Source of the DNA: Sphingobium sp. CECT 9361
GTDB taxonomy: Bacteria > Pseudomonadota > Alphaproteobacteria > Sphingomonadales > Sphingomonadaceae
Assembly: GCF_918741285.1 (NCBI RefSeq)
Contig: NZ_CAKKNC010000005.1
Location: forward strand, 1 to 64,000
Length of the DNA stretch: 64,000 bases
Direction: 5' to 3'
Shown: positions 1 to 8,716 of the stretch, in pieces
Layout of the letters: each line of letters opens with the position of its first letter
Position numbering within the stretch: the first letter of the stretch is position 1
The notes under the pieces: model-generated
Database searches by the model: none
Told to the model about the DNA's origin: nothing
Seen by the model: only the letters and a program-made list of their open reading frames with translations
Program-made: the position numbers and the translations under genes

Positions 1-126
1 ACTTCAAATGCGGAACAGGTCGCCAAGAGCCGTCGTATCCTCGAAGAACTGGGTCTCGACCTGGCCACACCGGAAGAAGCGCGGGCCATGCTTGAGACGA
101 AGGGCGGCGATAACGTGGGCTTCTGA
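1..126 (+). CDS. C-terminal end of a beta-keto acid cleavage enzyme (BKACE, DUF849), cut by the window edge
   Basis: Frame 1 is open from the window edge to a TGA at 124-126. It encodes 41 residues containing RRILEELGLDLATPEEAR and ending in GGDNVGF. BKACE (DUF849) enzymes typically end in an 'ARxxLxLKGxDxVGF' tail, and this is the only basis for the call. The family condenses beta-keto acids with acetyl-CoA to give acetoacetate plus a CoA ester, in the cytoplasm. It suits the CoA-transferase genes that follow. The catalytic core lies outside the window, so the substrate cannot be judged. Confidence 0.6.
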   Translation, partial: TSNAEQVAKSRRILEELGLDLATPEEARAMLETKGGDNVGF

Positions 127-252
127 TTGCGACCACGCGTTTCCCGGAGCCGATCTGTCCCACCTGCCCGACGCCGTGGGCCCGATCGGCTTCGACCGCA
201 ACTCAGCCTTTGGCCCCAGCGGCGGCCAAAACTTCTCGAACTGGAGTAATTC

Positions 253-336
253 ATGTCCATCGATTTCTCTCTGAGGCCGGCGGAAGGACCTGAAACCGTC
301 GCGGAGAAGCGCCAGCCCAATTTCCAGGGCAAGTAG
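253..336 (+). CDS. 27-codon ORF, unrecognised; possibly an acyl-CoA dehydrogenase N-terminal scrap
   Basis: An ATG at 253 lies 8 bases after a GGAG and opens a 27-residue frame beginning MSIDFSL and ending in TAG at 334-336. It lies 23 bases before the CaiB-type gene. MSIDFSL resembles the start of some acyl-CoA dehydrogenases, but the similarity ends there, so it could be a truncated remnant, a leader peptide or nothing. Bases 127-252 hold no supportable gene. Confidence 0.2.
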   Translation: MSIDFSLRPAEGPETVAEKRQPNFQGK

Positions 337-359
337 CCGCGCCCTCGCAAGGATCGACA

Positions 360-2660
360 ATGGAAAGTGCGCTGCTAGACGGACTGCGGGTGGTCGAGTT
401 GGGCACAGTTGTGGCCGGGCCGTTTGCCGCGTCCCTGCTGGCCGATCTCGGTGCGGACGTTATCAAGGTTGAGCCTGCGGGGCAGGGGGATGTCCTCCGG
501 CGCGTGGGTCCGGCACGCGACGGAGTGACCGCCTTGTGGGGCGTCAGCAGCCGCAACAAGCGGTGTATTGGGCTCGATCTCAAGTCGCCGGACGGCTCCG
601 CTCACATTCGGCGCTTGTTGCGCGATGCCGACATTCTGGTTTCGAACTACCGTCCAGGCGCGCTGTCTCGGCTTGGGCTCGGGCCAGCGGAGCTGGCGAT
701 GCTGAACCCCAAGCTCGTCCACGTCACCATCAGCGGATATGGCTTCCCCGGCCCGAAAAGCTCCTGGCCTGGCTTCGGCAAGATCGCCGAGGGGATGTCC
801 GGAATCGTCAACTTGACCGGTCGACCGGACGAGTCCCCGCTGTATTGTGGGTTCTCGCTGGGGGATACAACCACTGGGCTGTTCGCAGCTCTCGGCGGCA
901 TCCTTTCTCTTTATGCACGCGACCGTAACGGTGGTGCGGGGGGGGCGGTCGACATCGCGCTTTACGACGTTCTGCTGCGGATCACAGAAGCGCAATTCAT
1001 CGATGCCCGGGACATGGACTGCTCCCCCGTTCGCAGGGGCACCAATTATCCTTATGGTGGAGGACGCAACTCCCACTGGCCACGCATCGTGACCACCCGG
1101 GCGAGGGATGGCGAGTGGATCGCCGTTCTTGTGATAGATGAGGACGCGGCTAGTCGGTTTCTCGGCAGATCGAACCTCGAAAATTCCGATGGCCAACCGC
1201 TTCCCGAAGCCGTTGATACCGCTCTGCGGACGTGGACAGCCACACGAACGCCCAATGCGGTGCATTGCGAGCTTGCTTCGATTGGGCTCGAGGCAGCACC
1301 TGTCTTTGACGGACAAAGCTTGGCCCGAGAGCCATATATGCAAGCGAGGGGCGACGTGCTCGACGCGATCGACGCAACTATCGGCCATGTGACCGTGCCG
1401 GGGCACATCGATCCGGTGATGGCGCGCGCGGCCTCGCGGTTTCATTGGGCCGAACTCGCTGATCCTGAAGGAGTCGATTGGCGCGCACCACCTCGCGCAT
1501 CTGGGGGAACGGCGGATGCTCACTGCCAGAGCCTGTTTGAAGACTTGGTGGTCGTCGAGATCAGCGAAACGCCGGCGGCGTGTTTTGCTGCAACCTTGTT
1601 CGCTGATTACGGCGCCACCACGTACATAATCGAGCCTGGGGCCGCCTCCTCGAACTCCAATGTTCTATCCCCTGCGCTTCGCACTGCGCTGTCGCGGAAC
1701 AAGCACTCCGTCGAAATCGATTCCGTGCGGGACAAGGACGCTGTCGAGGCGTTGCTGGCCCGCGCCGACATCGTTTGCACTGACGTGCCACGCCGGTCCT
1801 GGGCGGATCACCAGTTGCTCGCAGGCATCTGTGACAGGGCGAATGCCCCGACCGTCGTCTCCATCTTTCCCCCCGGTGCGGATCGTCCGGATTTATGGCC
1901 GTGGAGCACGCATCCTGCGCTTTCCGCAGCAGCTAGCGGGTTGATGACGATTACCGGCTGGGAGAATGGCCCTCCCGTACAACCCGAAGTACCTCTTGCC
2001 GATTATTGCGCAGGGGCCCTCGCAGCGCTGCAGGTCGCTGCAGCGCTCTGGCGAGGTACTGCCCGCGGGCTCATCATCGAAGAGCCGATGCATCGAGCCC
2101 TGAGTCGCATGATCGAATGGCAGTGCCCGGCTGCATCGTTGCTAGGCTATCCAGCCCAGCGGCAAGGCAATAGCCTGCCTCTGAACATGGGGGTTGGCTC
2201 GTTGTGCCGCTCGCGCGACGGAAAATACATTTCTGTCTCCGCGGTCGGCGACAAGATCGTCGCCAACTTGCTTCGCCTCATTGGCGGCGATGTCATGCTC
2301 CAGGATCCGCGCTTCGCCACGATGGCAGCCCGCCGTGTCCACGGACCAGAAGTCAACAAGCTGATGGGAGATTGGGCCAGGAACTACACTGCCGACGAAC
2401 TCATGCAACTCGCGATCGAGCACGACATCGTGATGGGCCTAGTCCATGACGCGAGGGAAATAGGGCAAGATCCGCAAGTAGAAGCGCGCGGTAACCTTGT
2501 GGAGGTTGCCGACGGAACCGTAAGCTTCACGCTCGTGGCGGTCACGCCGAGCCTGGAGGAATGGGTCGGGCCGATCCGATCTTTGCAGCAAGCAAATAGT
2601 GCAGTAGGGCAGGCGGGAGACGATGCGTTTGACGATGGCCGCAAATCCATAAACCCCTAA
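360..2660 (+). CDS. Tandem (two-domain) CaiB/BaiF family III CoA-transferase
   Basis: This 766-residue protein carries two family III CoA-transferase domains, roughly residues 5-370 and 390-750; a normal member has about 400 residues and one domain. The N-terminal half has the classic start VVELGTVVAGPFAASLLADL, then GADVIKVEP. Its Asp169, in the GFSLGDTTTG segment, lines up with the nucleophilic Asp169 of formyl-CoA transferase. The second half opens with LVVVEISETPAACFAATLFA and has its own candidate Asp in PLADYCAGALAAL. The family moves CoA between carboxylic acids in the cytoplasm. The frame is intact although its neighbours downstream are broken, and the substrate is unknown. Bicistronic CaiB proteins like this are common in sphingomonad catabolic islands. 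Confidence 0.9.
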   Translation: MESALLDGLRVVELGTVVAGPFAASLLADLGADVIKVEPAGQGDVLRRVGPARDGVTALWGVSSRNKRCIGLDLKSPDGSAHIRRLLRDADILVSNYRPGALSRLGLGPAELAMLNPKLVHVTISGYGFPGPKSSWPGFGKIAEGMSGIVNLTGRPDESPLYCGFSLGDTTTGLFAALGGILSLYARDRNGGAGGAVDIALYDVLLRITEAQFIDARDMDCSPVRRGTNYPYGGGRNSHWPRIVTTRARDGEWIAVLVIDEDAASRFLGRSNLENSDGQPLPEAVDTALRTWTATRTPNAVHCELASIGLEAAPVFDGQSLAREPYMQARGDVLDAIDATIGHVTVPGHIDPVMARAASRFHWAELADPEGVDWRAPPRASGGTADAHCQSLFEDLVVVEISETPAACFAATLFADYGATTYIIEPGAASSNSNVLSPALRTALSRNKHSVEIDSVRDKDAVEALLARADIVCTDVPRRSWADHQLLAGICDRANAPTVVSIFPPGADRPDLWPWSTHPALSAAASGLMTITGWENGPPVQPEVPLADYCAGALAALQVAAALWRGTARGLIIEEPMHRALSRMIEWQCPAASLLGYPAQRQGNSLPLNMGVGSLCRSRDGKYISVSAVGDKIVANLLRLIGGDVMLQDPRFATMAARRVHGPEVNKLMGDWARNYTADELMQLAIEHDIVMGLVHDAREIGQDPQVEARGNLVEVADGTVSFTLVAVTPSLEEWVGPIRSLQQANSAVGQAGDDAFDDGRKSINP

Positions 2661-2722
2661 AATTTAAACAATTCCCGTCTCACATCATTTTCGGTTGCCG
2701 GAAAGATCAAAGGAGTAATGCC

Positions 2723-2884
2723 TTGAACAAGGTATATTCCGACGCTCGGGTTGCGCTTGACGTTCTACTCAAGGACGGGCGCCTGCTTGCTTGCGGCGGC
2801 TTTTGCCTTTGCGGCATTCCGGAGCGGCTGCTCGACGCGGTGCGCGACAGCGGCGTCAAGAACCTGACCTTCGCCTCGAATAGG
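2723..2884 (+). pseudogene. Truncated 3-oxoacid CoA-transferase subunit A (N-terminal 53 residues only)
   Basis: A TTG start follows AAAGGAG at a good distance and begins MNKVYSDARVALDVLLKDG. It continues through GGFCLCGIPERLLDAVRDSG and NLTFASN, the unmistakable N-terminus of succinyl-CoA:3-ketoacid CoA-transferase subunit A (normally about 230 residues). Family similarity stops near base 2884, and the frame runs on into unrelated sequence to a stop at 2927-2929. The join abuts the end of an SDR remnant on the other strand, so a deletion or rearrangement is the likely cause. No subunit B is present. Confidence 0.8.
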
Positions 2885-2944
2885 GCAGTGTCACGAAGAA
2901 CCTGGCACCCCAGAAGGCCGACACGTTGACCATCGGCGCAGTCT

Positions 2945-3378
2945 ATGTCCATCATCTCTTTCACTGCCTCGGCGCTTGTTGCCCCGGTCGATTGGCCAGC
3001 GTCGGTCATCATGTAGCCCGGATGGATCGAGTTAACGCGGATGCCGTTGTTCTGCTCGGCGCAGTGGAGCGCAACTGCCTTTGTCAGTGAGCGGACGTCG
3101 CCTTTTGATGCGTCGTAGCCAGCGTATTCGGGCGATCCGACAATCGCCTTGACCGCTGACATGATGATGATTGGTCCGCCGTTGCCAGCCTTCTTCATAG
3201 CGATGATCTCTTACTTGTTGCCGAGAAACACACCGGTATGATTGACGGCTTGGATCTTCTCCCACAGCGCGAGGTCGAGGTCCTCAACCGTTCCGGCAAT
3301 CCGATACCAGCATTGTTTACCACGACATCGAGCCGAAAGCTGGCCTCAGGACTAAGTCTCTCTAACTCGGCAGTCGCA
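2945..3378 (-). pseudogene. Short-chain dehydrogenase/reductase remnant with frameshift, stop and both ends lost
   Basis: Read on the minus strand, the pieces are VVVNNAGIG, then in another frame AGTVEDLDLALWEKIQAVNH and GVFLGNK, a TAA stop (near 3209-3211), then EIIAMKKAGNGGPIIIMSAV, YAGYDASKGDVRSLTKAVAL and GIRVNSIHPGYM. These match the NNAG, active-site Ser and YxxxK, and IRVNxxxPG blocks of classical SDRs in order. One base is missing between the NNAG piece and the next. The Rossmann glycine-rich start and the C-terminal third are absent. Normal members have about 250 residues. It cannot make a working enzyme. Confidence 0.8.
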
Positions 3379-3379
3379 A

Positions 3380-4120
3380 TCAGGTGCGGTAGGCAGGGGC
3401 GAGTGCTGGAGGAGCAAGGATGGCAACCTGAGCCCCACCCGCTCCGGCTCTGATTGGCGTTGTCAATTCATCGGAGGAGAGAAACACGCTTTCCCAAAGA
3501 CCTAGCGTTACGGCCTCAACCTCCACCGAACCCGCAAGAACGAAAATGAACAGACCTTCCGTTTCCTCGTGCCAAAAGAGATCCAATTCGGAGCCGGGTG
3601 GAAGGGTACAGACGTCGGCACGCATACCGCCATCGCCGGCGATCGCGTTGGCGGTAAGCAGGTGGGTGGCCTGCGCCAGCTCATGGTCGGAAAGAACAGC
3701 GACCTGCTTGCTGGTGGCATGGCAGCGGGGGCCCTTGGGCCAAGCGTGCTGCGGGGTTTCCGCAACCACCTGCATGCCACTTTCATGGACCGGGCGGATG
3801 GTGAAGTACTTCAGCCCCTCCGGCCCTGCCAAGAGCGGGCCATAAGCGGTGTAAGCTCCCGCATAATGAATCGTCACCGGTTCCAGCTTCGTCGGCCCGA
3901 TCTTACCAGTGCCGGCCACGACCAGTTGAAACTGGTTGTTGCGATGAAAATGGGCGGGCAGAACCATTCCAGCCGGCTGCTCAACAAGAAAAATGGTCGG
4001 CGAGAGCGACGGATCCTCATCGCTGATCATCCATTCGGACTTGATGCCATGCAATTCGGGGGAGTGAACCTGAATGCGCCGCGTCCGCTCAGCTGTGGAC
4101 CGTATTCCCATTGCGATCAT
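3380..4120 (-). CDS. Two-domain cupin protein, function unknown
   Basis: This 246-residue protein has a cupin-like segment, LPAHFHRNNQFQLVVAGTGK (about residues 55-75), and a second one near the C-terminus around DLFWHEETEGLFIFVLAGSV. The H-x-H of HFHRNN could bind a metal. No signal peptide is seen. I chose the ATG at 4120 because a GGAG lies 9 bases upstream; an upstream ATG at 4156 has no clear ribosome site. It stands alone, tail to tail with the CaiB/CoA-transferase side, and its stop at 3380 touches the broken SDR. The substrate is unknown. The frame is intact, unlike the flanking remnants, so it may still be expressed. Confidence 0.7.
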   Translation of the reverse strand: MIAMGIRSTAERTRRIQVHSPELHGIKSEWMISDEDPSLSPTIFLVEQPAGMVLPAHFHRNNQFQLVVAGTGKIGPTKLEPVTIHYAGAYTAYGPLLAGPEGLKYFTIRPVHESGMQVVAETPQHAWPKGPRCHATSKQVAVLSDHELAQATHLLTANAIAGDGGMRADVCTLPPGSELDLFWHEETEGLFIFVLAGSVEVEAVTLGLWESVFLSSDELTTPIRAGAGGAQVAILAPPALAPAYRT

Positions 4121-4179
4121 GATGCCAGCTCCAGATGGTGACAATCGTCGGCACACGTTTCAGGAGTACTTATTCTGAT

Positions 4180-4200
4180 ATGTGGTTCGATATCCCACAT
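4180..4200. promoter_or_regulatory. Inverted repeat ATGTGG-N9-CCACAT upstream of the cupin gene
   Basis: A perfect 6-base inverted repeat with a 9-base spacer (TTCGATATC) lies about 60 bases upstream of the cupin start. The spacing of two turns' half sites resembles an operator for a dimeric regulator. No regulator gene is nearby, so the partner is unknown. Confidence 0.35.
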
Positions 4201-4401
4201 TGCAACATAATATATGGCGTGTAGGTGTTTTGGCGACAACGAATGACTCTCTTCATTTTCACCGCCCTCGGATTGAGCCCGGCCATCGGATCGCAGGCCG
4301 AAGGGTAGTTGCCCAGGGCAGAGCAGTCACATATGCCGAACGCATACCCGTATAGCAGAAACTGTTAAGCGGCGTTCATAGGGGGAGCGGGTGACCCGAA
4401 T

Positions 4402-4620
4402 TTGCCGTTGGCCCGGATTCGGCTGATTGATCTCAGGCGGGTCTATCAGGGTCCTTAAGCTACATTTTTGATGGCGAAGGCGGGCGCAGAGGTGATCACG
4501 GTGGAGCCTCCGGGTGGCGAGCCGCAATAGTGGGTGCGAAGACCGCGGGGCTACGATGTCGGCTTTCGAGAGGCTGAACACCAACAAGCAGGCATCACCC
4601 AGCCCGCGGCCGATCTATGG
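4402..4620 (+). pseudogene. CaiB/BaiF CoA-transferase N-terminal remnant with two in-frame stops
   Basis: In one frame from 4402 the translation reads LPLARIRLIDLRRVYQGP, stop (TAA 4456-4458), ATFLMAKAGAEVITVEPPGG, EPQ, stop (TAG 4528-4530). This is the family's N-terminal pattern (V-x-D-x-x-R-V-x-x-G-P-x-A-T and GAEVIKVEPPGG). A shifted frame then gives RGATMSAFERLNTNKQ, matching the next conserved block (LNRNK). Two nonsense codons and a frameshift show it is dead. The rest of the gene (about 300 residues) is gone. Bases 4621-4817 show nothing recognisable. Confidence 0.65.
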
Positions 4621-4817
4621 CTCGGGTATGCCCGGCACCTGGACACCGCCTCCCTCGTTCATGGACGAATTGGTTGTTATCTCGTTTCAGCGGTCATCGA
4701 CCCCAAGCGAGTCGAGGATTTCGTCTAAAACCACGCTAAATGAAGGGAAGATTTAAAAGCTCACAGGTGACGGTCCGAATGACCGAAATGTTGGCGGATG
4801 CCGAAAGCGCAGTCGGA

Positions 4818-5159
4818 TCAGCGCTTCTTCTTGGCAATGGTAGCCGTGAAATCGGGGTCCTTGTTCGCTACCCAATCGACGAATTTGCGCACAGCTGGGT
4901 TGCCGAGCAGGCCCTCCTCTACGTCCATCCCGTGGCGCTGCAGTTCGGAATTGGTGAAATTGGAAATCAGCGTCTGCTGACAAATGGGGTGCATGGGAAC
5001 CACATCACGCCCGCCCCGGCTCTTAGGCACGGGGTGGTGCCAGACAATGGTCTTGCCGGTCGGTCGGCCACAAAGCCAGCAGAGTACCACAGCCTCGGGA
5101 GCCTCTTCTTCCTGATGTAAGTCCTCATAAGAACCGTGCTTCGAATGTTTGCGGGCCAT
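4818..5159 (-). CDS. HNH endonuclease-like protein
   Basis: This 113-residue protein has a CWLCG knuckle near residue 27 (the pair C-x-x-C), then WHHPVPKSRGGRDVVPMHP with the HH of the HNH active site and the following CxQ (HPICQQT). This is the layout of a compact HNH nuclease with a Zn knuckle. The N-terminus is charged and there is no signal peptide, so it should act in the cytoplasm. It is divergent from the NYN-LOTUS gene, with 137 bases between them. Many such genes in alphaproteobacteria are housekeeping and of unknown role; mobile-element nucleases also use this fold. No phage genes are visible near it. Confidence 0.8.
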   Translation of the reverse strand: MARKHSKHGSYEDLHQEEEAPEAVVLCWLCGRPTGKTIVWHHPVPKSRGGRDVVPMHPICQQTLISNFTNSELQRHGMDVEEGLLGNPAVRKFVDWVANKDPDFTATIAKKKR

Positions 5160-5296
5160 TGGTCTGCCTTAATTGCCTGAGCTTGCGGTGGCCGCTTCAT
5201 AACGGATGAAGTCGGTATTACCACACCCGCGTCTCCAACCCGCTTGATTGAGCTGATTTAGGGTAGGGGCTTAACCGCGGCATGGCATAGTGCATA

Positions 5297-6058
5297 ATGT
5301 CAAATGAACCACGCGCTCCGCGGCTAGCGGTCCTGATCGATGCCGATAACGCATCCGCCCGCATTTCCGTCCGATTGTTTGAGGAAATTGCCAAAATCGG
5401 CGAAGCCAGTGTCCGTCGCATCTATGGCGACTTTTCCGGTACACGCCTCAAGTCCTGGGCTGAGGTACTGTCGACCCACGCGATTAGGGCGCAGCAGAAC
5501 TTTGCCTACACCACTGGAAAGAATGCGTCGGACATCGCGCTTGTGATCGACGCAATGCACCTCCTGCATACCGGCAGGTTCGATGGGTTCTGGCTCGTGT
5601 CTTCAGACAGCGATTTCACCGGCCTAGCAGCTCGCATACGGGAACAGGGCATCGACGTTTACGGCTTCGGTGAGCAGAAGACGCCGGAAAGCTTTCGTCA
5701 AGCTTGCCGGCGGTTTATTTACACCGAGAACCTGTTGCCCGAGGCGCCAACAACAGAAGAACCCGAACGCGCCGATTTGCTCCCCGCGGCGGCGAAGCAG
5801 GCGCCGAGCGCATCCGTGCCATTGCTCTGCAAGGCAATCGCCCAGCTCGATGATGATGGCGGTTGGGTGCCCCTTGGCCGCGTGGGCCAGAGTCTAGCCG
5901 AGCTCGCCTCGGACTTCGATCCGCGCACCTATGGTCAGGCCAAGCTAAGCGACCTGGTCGAGAAGGCCGGTGCTTTCGAAGCCCGGCGAACGGAGTCAGG
6001 GCATGTCCAAATCAGACTGAAGCCTGTGGCAAAGGCAGCAAAGCAGAAAACACAGTGA
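5297..6058 (+). CDS. NYN domain RNase with C-terminal OST-HTH/LOTUS domain
   Basis: This 253-residue protein starts with a NYN (LabA/DUF88, PIN-like) domain. It has LAVLIDADNAS at residues 10-20 with the metal-binding Asp pair, IYGDFS, NASDIALVIDAMHLLH with the next acidic residue, and FWLVSSDSDFTGLAARIREQG with the last acidic cluster. After a linker rich in Ala, Pro and Glu (about 150-175), a LOTUS/OST-HTH domain follows (LLCKAIAQLDDDGGWVPLG to the end), known to bind RNA. The combination suggests an RNA-processing or RNA-decay nuclease in the cytoplasm. The start at 5297 is the first ATG and begins the domain properly. The gene is common and usually alone in alphaproteobacteria; its targets are not known. 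Confidence 0.88.
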   Translation: MSNEPRAPRLAVLIDADNASARISVRLFEEIAKIGEASVRRIYGDFSGTRLKSWAEVLSTHAIRAQQNFAYTTGKNASDIALVIDAMHLLHTGRFDGFWLVSSDSDFTGLAARIREQGIDVYGFGEQKTPESFRQACRRFIYTENLLPEAPTTEEPERADLLPAAAKQAPSASVPLLCKAIAQLDDDGGWVPLGRVGQSLAELASDFDPRTYGQAKLSDLVEKAGAFEARRTESGHVQIRLKPVAKAAKQKTQ

Positions 6059-6683
6059 TCCACACCGGTTCCGAGAGGGTACAATTCTTACGTGTTCTGG
6101 AACGAAAGGCCGCTTTGAACGCGCCCGTTTCGTCCGCTGAATGGCAGAAATGGTTGGGGGCTGTCGACCCTTCTCAGCTGTTTGAGCCGCTCGTTTTCCG
6201 CTCCTGATTGCCGACCGACAGCTTCTGGATCTTCGGCCTCGGCCTCTGCTGACGTCTCTCGCTTTAGCATATTGGTTACACAACTGATGCTGGGAGCGCC
6301 GGGGCCGTGGATCACCGTTTGCCGAAGGTTTGGCCAAAGCTTGGTTGGTTCGGCTGTTTGAGCACCAGCCGCTTAAACCGGTGTGCATGCGCGGCAATAC
6401 AGGCGATGGTCCCAGCGTTGCATGATAAAGCTGCCTCGTCTGTTCCTGCTGCCAAAATAAGCGCTGCCTTCTACGCGATGGCCGTTGGAATGGGCCGCTG
6501 CGCCGCGACGCGAACCCTTAAGGCCTCGTCATCCTAAAGGTCGTTTTGATCTCCCTCAAAGAAACGGGAGGCAGCCGGGCGCAGTCGTCTCTTACCGGGA
6601 ACAAGTGCCAACCACGATTGAGCCAAAAATCCTTTTCGCTTGGACAGCTGCGTTAGGCGTACCGCCAATTTGGGAGTATGACA
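6059..6683. other. Gene-free stretch of about 620 bases
   Basis: Both strands were read. Only short frames of no recognisable family are present, and none has a convincing ribosome site. The stretch probably contains more decayed coding sequence, but nothing identifiable. Confidence 0.5.
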
Positions 6684-7148
6684 ATGAAGATACTTGCTTA
6701 CCTGCTGCTTATGGGTGCTTCGGCCGTTTCGTTGCAAACATCGCCTGCCATGGCGGCAGCCCACGCTTCCGCGGCCGATGCGCGCGCCATGCTCGAACGA
6801 GCGGTTAAGCGACTTAATGATGTAGGTGCCGACAAAGCGCTGGCAGAGTTCAACCAAAGCGCAGGACCGTTCAACACCGGAGAACTTTACGTTTTCGTGT
6901 TCAATCTCAAGGGTGTCTACGAAGCATATGGTGCGCATCCGGGCCTCGTTGGCACTGATGTCAGCGACCTCAAAGACGCCGAAGGCAGACCCATTGTCCG
7001 GGATATGATCGAGATCGCGAAAACATCGGGCCATGGCCGGATCAACAATGTCTGGCTTAACCGCGCCGACAATCGCATCGAACATAAGATGTCGCTCATC
7101 GAACTGGTTGGCGATCATGTCGTTGGGGTTGGCTACTACCCCGGTTGA
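6684..7148 (+). CDS. Secreted single-Cache-domain protein
   Basis: This 154-residue protein has a clear Sec signal peptide (MKILAYLLLMGASAVSLQTS, cut after PAMA). A small Cache_2-type domain follows: DARAMLERAVKRLNDVGADKA, FNQSAGPFNTGELYVFVFNL, HPGLVGTDVSDLKDAEGRPI, GHGRINNVWLN and VGDHVVGVGYYPG. Cache domains bind small ligands, usually as the outer part of a receptor; here the domain stands alone in the periplasm. I chose the second ATG (6684) because GGGAG lies 7 bases before it and would overlap the first (6678). No partner receptor gene is nearby. An AT-rich inverted repeat (AATTTGG/CCAAATT, 7148-7184) follows the stop. Confidence 0.75.
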   Translation: MKILAYLLLMGASAVSLQTSPAMAAAHASAADARAMLERAVKRLNDVGADKALAEFNQSAGPFNTGELYVFVFNLKGVYEAYGAHPGLVGTDVSDLKDAEGRPIVRDMIEIAKTSGHGRINNVWLNRADNRIEHKMSLIELVGDHVVGVGYYPG

Positions 7149-7309
7149 ATTTGGCGGTGGCTGACGGTCGGCTATGCCCAAATTAAGACATGCGACTTTC
7201 CAAGTACGTCTCCAGCAAGCGATCGGTCAGCACCGGCCAATTGTGGTCGGTCGCGATGGCGCTATCGTAGCTGAATAGGGGTTAATTTGTAGGGAGGCAT
7301 CCAGTTGGC

Positions 7310-7757
7310 TTAAACAACGGCTATCGCGGATGTCTTCGGCGAAGCTACGCAATGTGTCGGGGTCCGGTTGGGCGAAGACCCGGGTCACCTACGACACGCC
7401 CTAATGCCTTTCCGCCGCCCCGTCAGGTATCGCGGACGTATAGGCATATCGGCCGCCTGGCCGGATCATTGCCATTAAAGGCTCCGCCAAGGCGCGACCG
7501 ATCGTGTCCGCAACCGCGTCGAACTTGCTGGAGCGAGCCAATGCCTCCTCGCCATCGATCGCGATCGTGCTCGCGACCTGGAGGCCCGCTGCCCCGCTCA
7601 ACTGTCGGGCGCGCACGCCCGCGATGACGCGCGCACCAAGCTTGTTAGCCCCATGAACGGCTGCCCGACCCACGCTGCCGAGCGCGCCGGTCACGAGAAC
7701 CGTCTGCGCTGCAGTGATCTGGGCGCTTATCCTGACCATTTGTTCGCCGGTAAGCAC
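7310..7757 (-). pseudogene. NAD(P)H:quinone oxidoreductase (MDR/zinc-type alcohol dehydrogenase family) remnant
   Basis: Minus-strand translation gives TVLVTGALGSVGRAAVHGAN, KLGARVIAGVRARQLSG, DAVADTIGRAL and MIRPGGRYAYTS, which is the nucleotide-binding half of a quinone oxidoreductase. The frame then hits TAG at 7403-7401 and again at 7391-7389, and continues as VTRVFAQPDPDTLRSFAEDI RD, the expected late-domain block. The N-terminal catalytic domain is missing and the end is lost near 7310. Two stops plus truncation mark it as dead. Confidence 0.75.
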
Positions 7758-7759
7758 CG

Positions 7760-8716
7760 CAACCTGATTGCCTTCATAGCTGAATTTCTTTTCTTTAGCG
7801 CGCTGCTCGCTCTTTCGACTGTCCTATGTTTGATCCCATCGCAAGCCGGGCGGGGCGGCCAACAGAAGCGACCGTGTAAAAATGAGACGCTGCCGATAAA
7901 AGTCCGATGATTGACCAGCAGCTATCCAAGGGTCTGTGTCGCACCTTCAACGTCGGCGATGTTAGGGGCATCTGACCAATCCATCGGCTCGACCAAATGC
8001 CAGATTTCCCAATTTTCAGCCCAAAACCGGACTGGCAGAAGTCGGCCAGATCGTGATTTCTAGGAGCGTGCTTGGGCAGGTTATTTGGCTGCTGGACATC
8101 AACCTTTGTTCTCGTCACAATGGCACCGTACCACGGACTTTCGATGCCTGTGGGGATGTTTGTGGTATCGAATGTGGGATAGCTACGTATGGATGGAGCA
8201 AATTGCAGGAAATCCGGGCTCGATTGCCTCAGGTTATTAATCCCTGCCTCTCCGCCAATTTCCTGTCCTTCCACATTGGTTTAAGCATTGTAAAAGCGGA
8301 CGTTTTTTAGCGACTTATCGGTGGAGTTGATCGGTCGACGAGTTCTCGTCTCTGCCTAGCGCTTGTGCGGAACCGCAGAGAAATTGGGTGGCGAAATAGG
8401 CAAGGCCGCACTAGGCCGACTGTGGTCCTCCACCACGCCAAGTGCTGTTCCATTGTGTCAGGCCTGACCGTGTGACGAAAATATCGGGCTCAGGATCAGA
8501 TCCGGAACAAACGTCCACCGACCGATTGTGAGTTGCCGTAGATCTTCGCCCGAGACGGATGGTTTGGCCAACCGGGGCCCGGCCCCCTAATACCCACTCG
8601 GTCTCCTCCGCGAACGGGTACGCGAGACCTGTTCTCTCAGGACTGCCCGATCGAGCCTGTCGATCCTCCGGGAGTCGATGGCATGACCAGAAGCCGCGCT
8701 GGGGGCAGCTATTGTC
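7760..8716. other. Gene-poor stretch of about 950 bases between the decayed region and the glycan locus
   Basis: A 159-codon minus-strand frame (7795-8274) and an overlapping plus-strand frame (8053-8310) exist. Neither resembles a known family nor has a good ribosome site. From 8310 to 8716 there is no frame of note. No tRNA or insertion-sequence end was recognised. It marks the edge of the hemicellulose locus. Confidence 0.45.

Noticed and set aside
375..1523. 382-codon minus-strand frame opposite the CaiB-type gene
   Set aside because: It lies wholly inside a strong CoA-transferase gene, has no family resemblance and is the usual GC-rich antisense shadow.
6203..6540. Possible insertion-sequence remnant
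   Set aside because: A few transposase-like residues were considered, but no terminal repeats, DDE motif or consistent frame were found.
7795..8274. 159-codon minus-strand frame in the gene-poor stretch
   Set aside because: No motif, no ribosome site and its codon choice looks random; kept only as a note in the gene-poor feature.
8570..8600. GC-rich inverted sequence CCGGGGCCCGG as a terminator
   Set aside because: Short, with no T-run and no gene ending before it.
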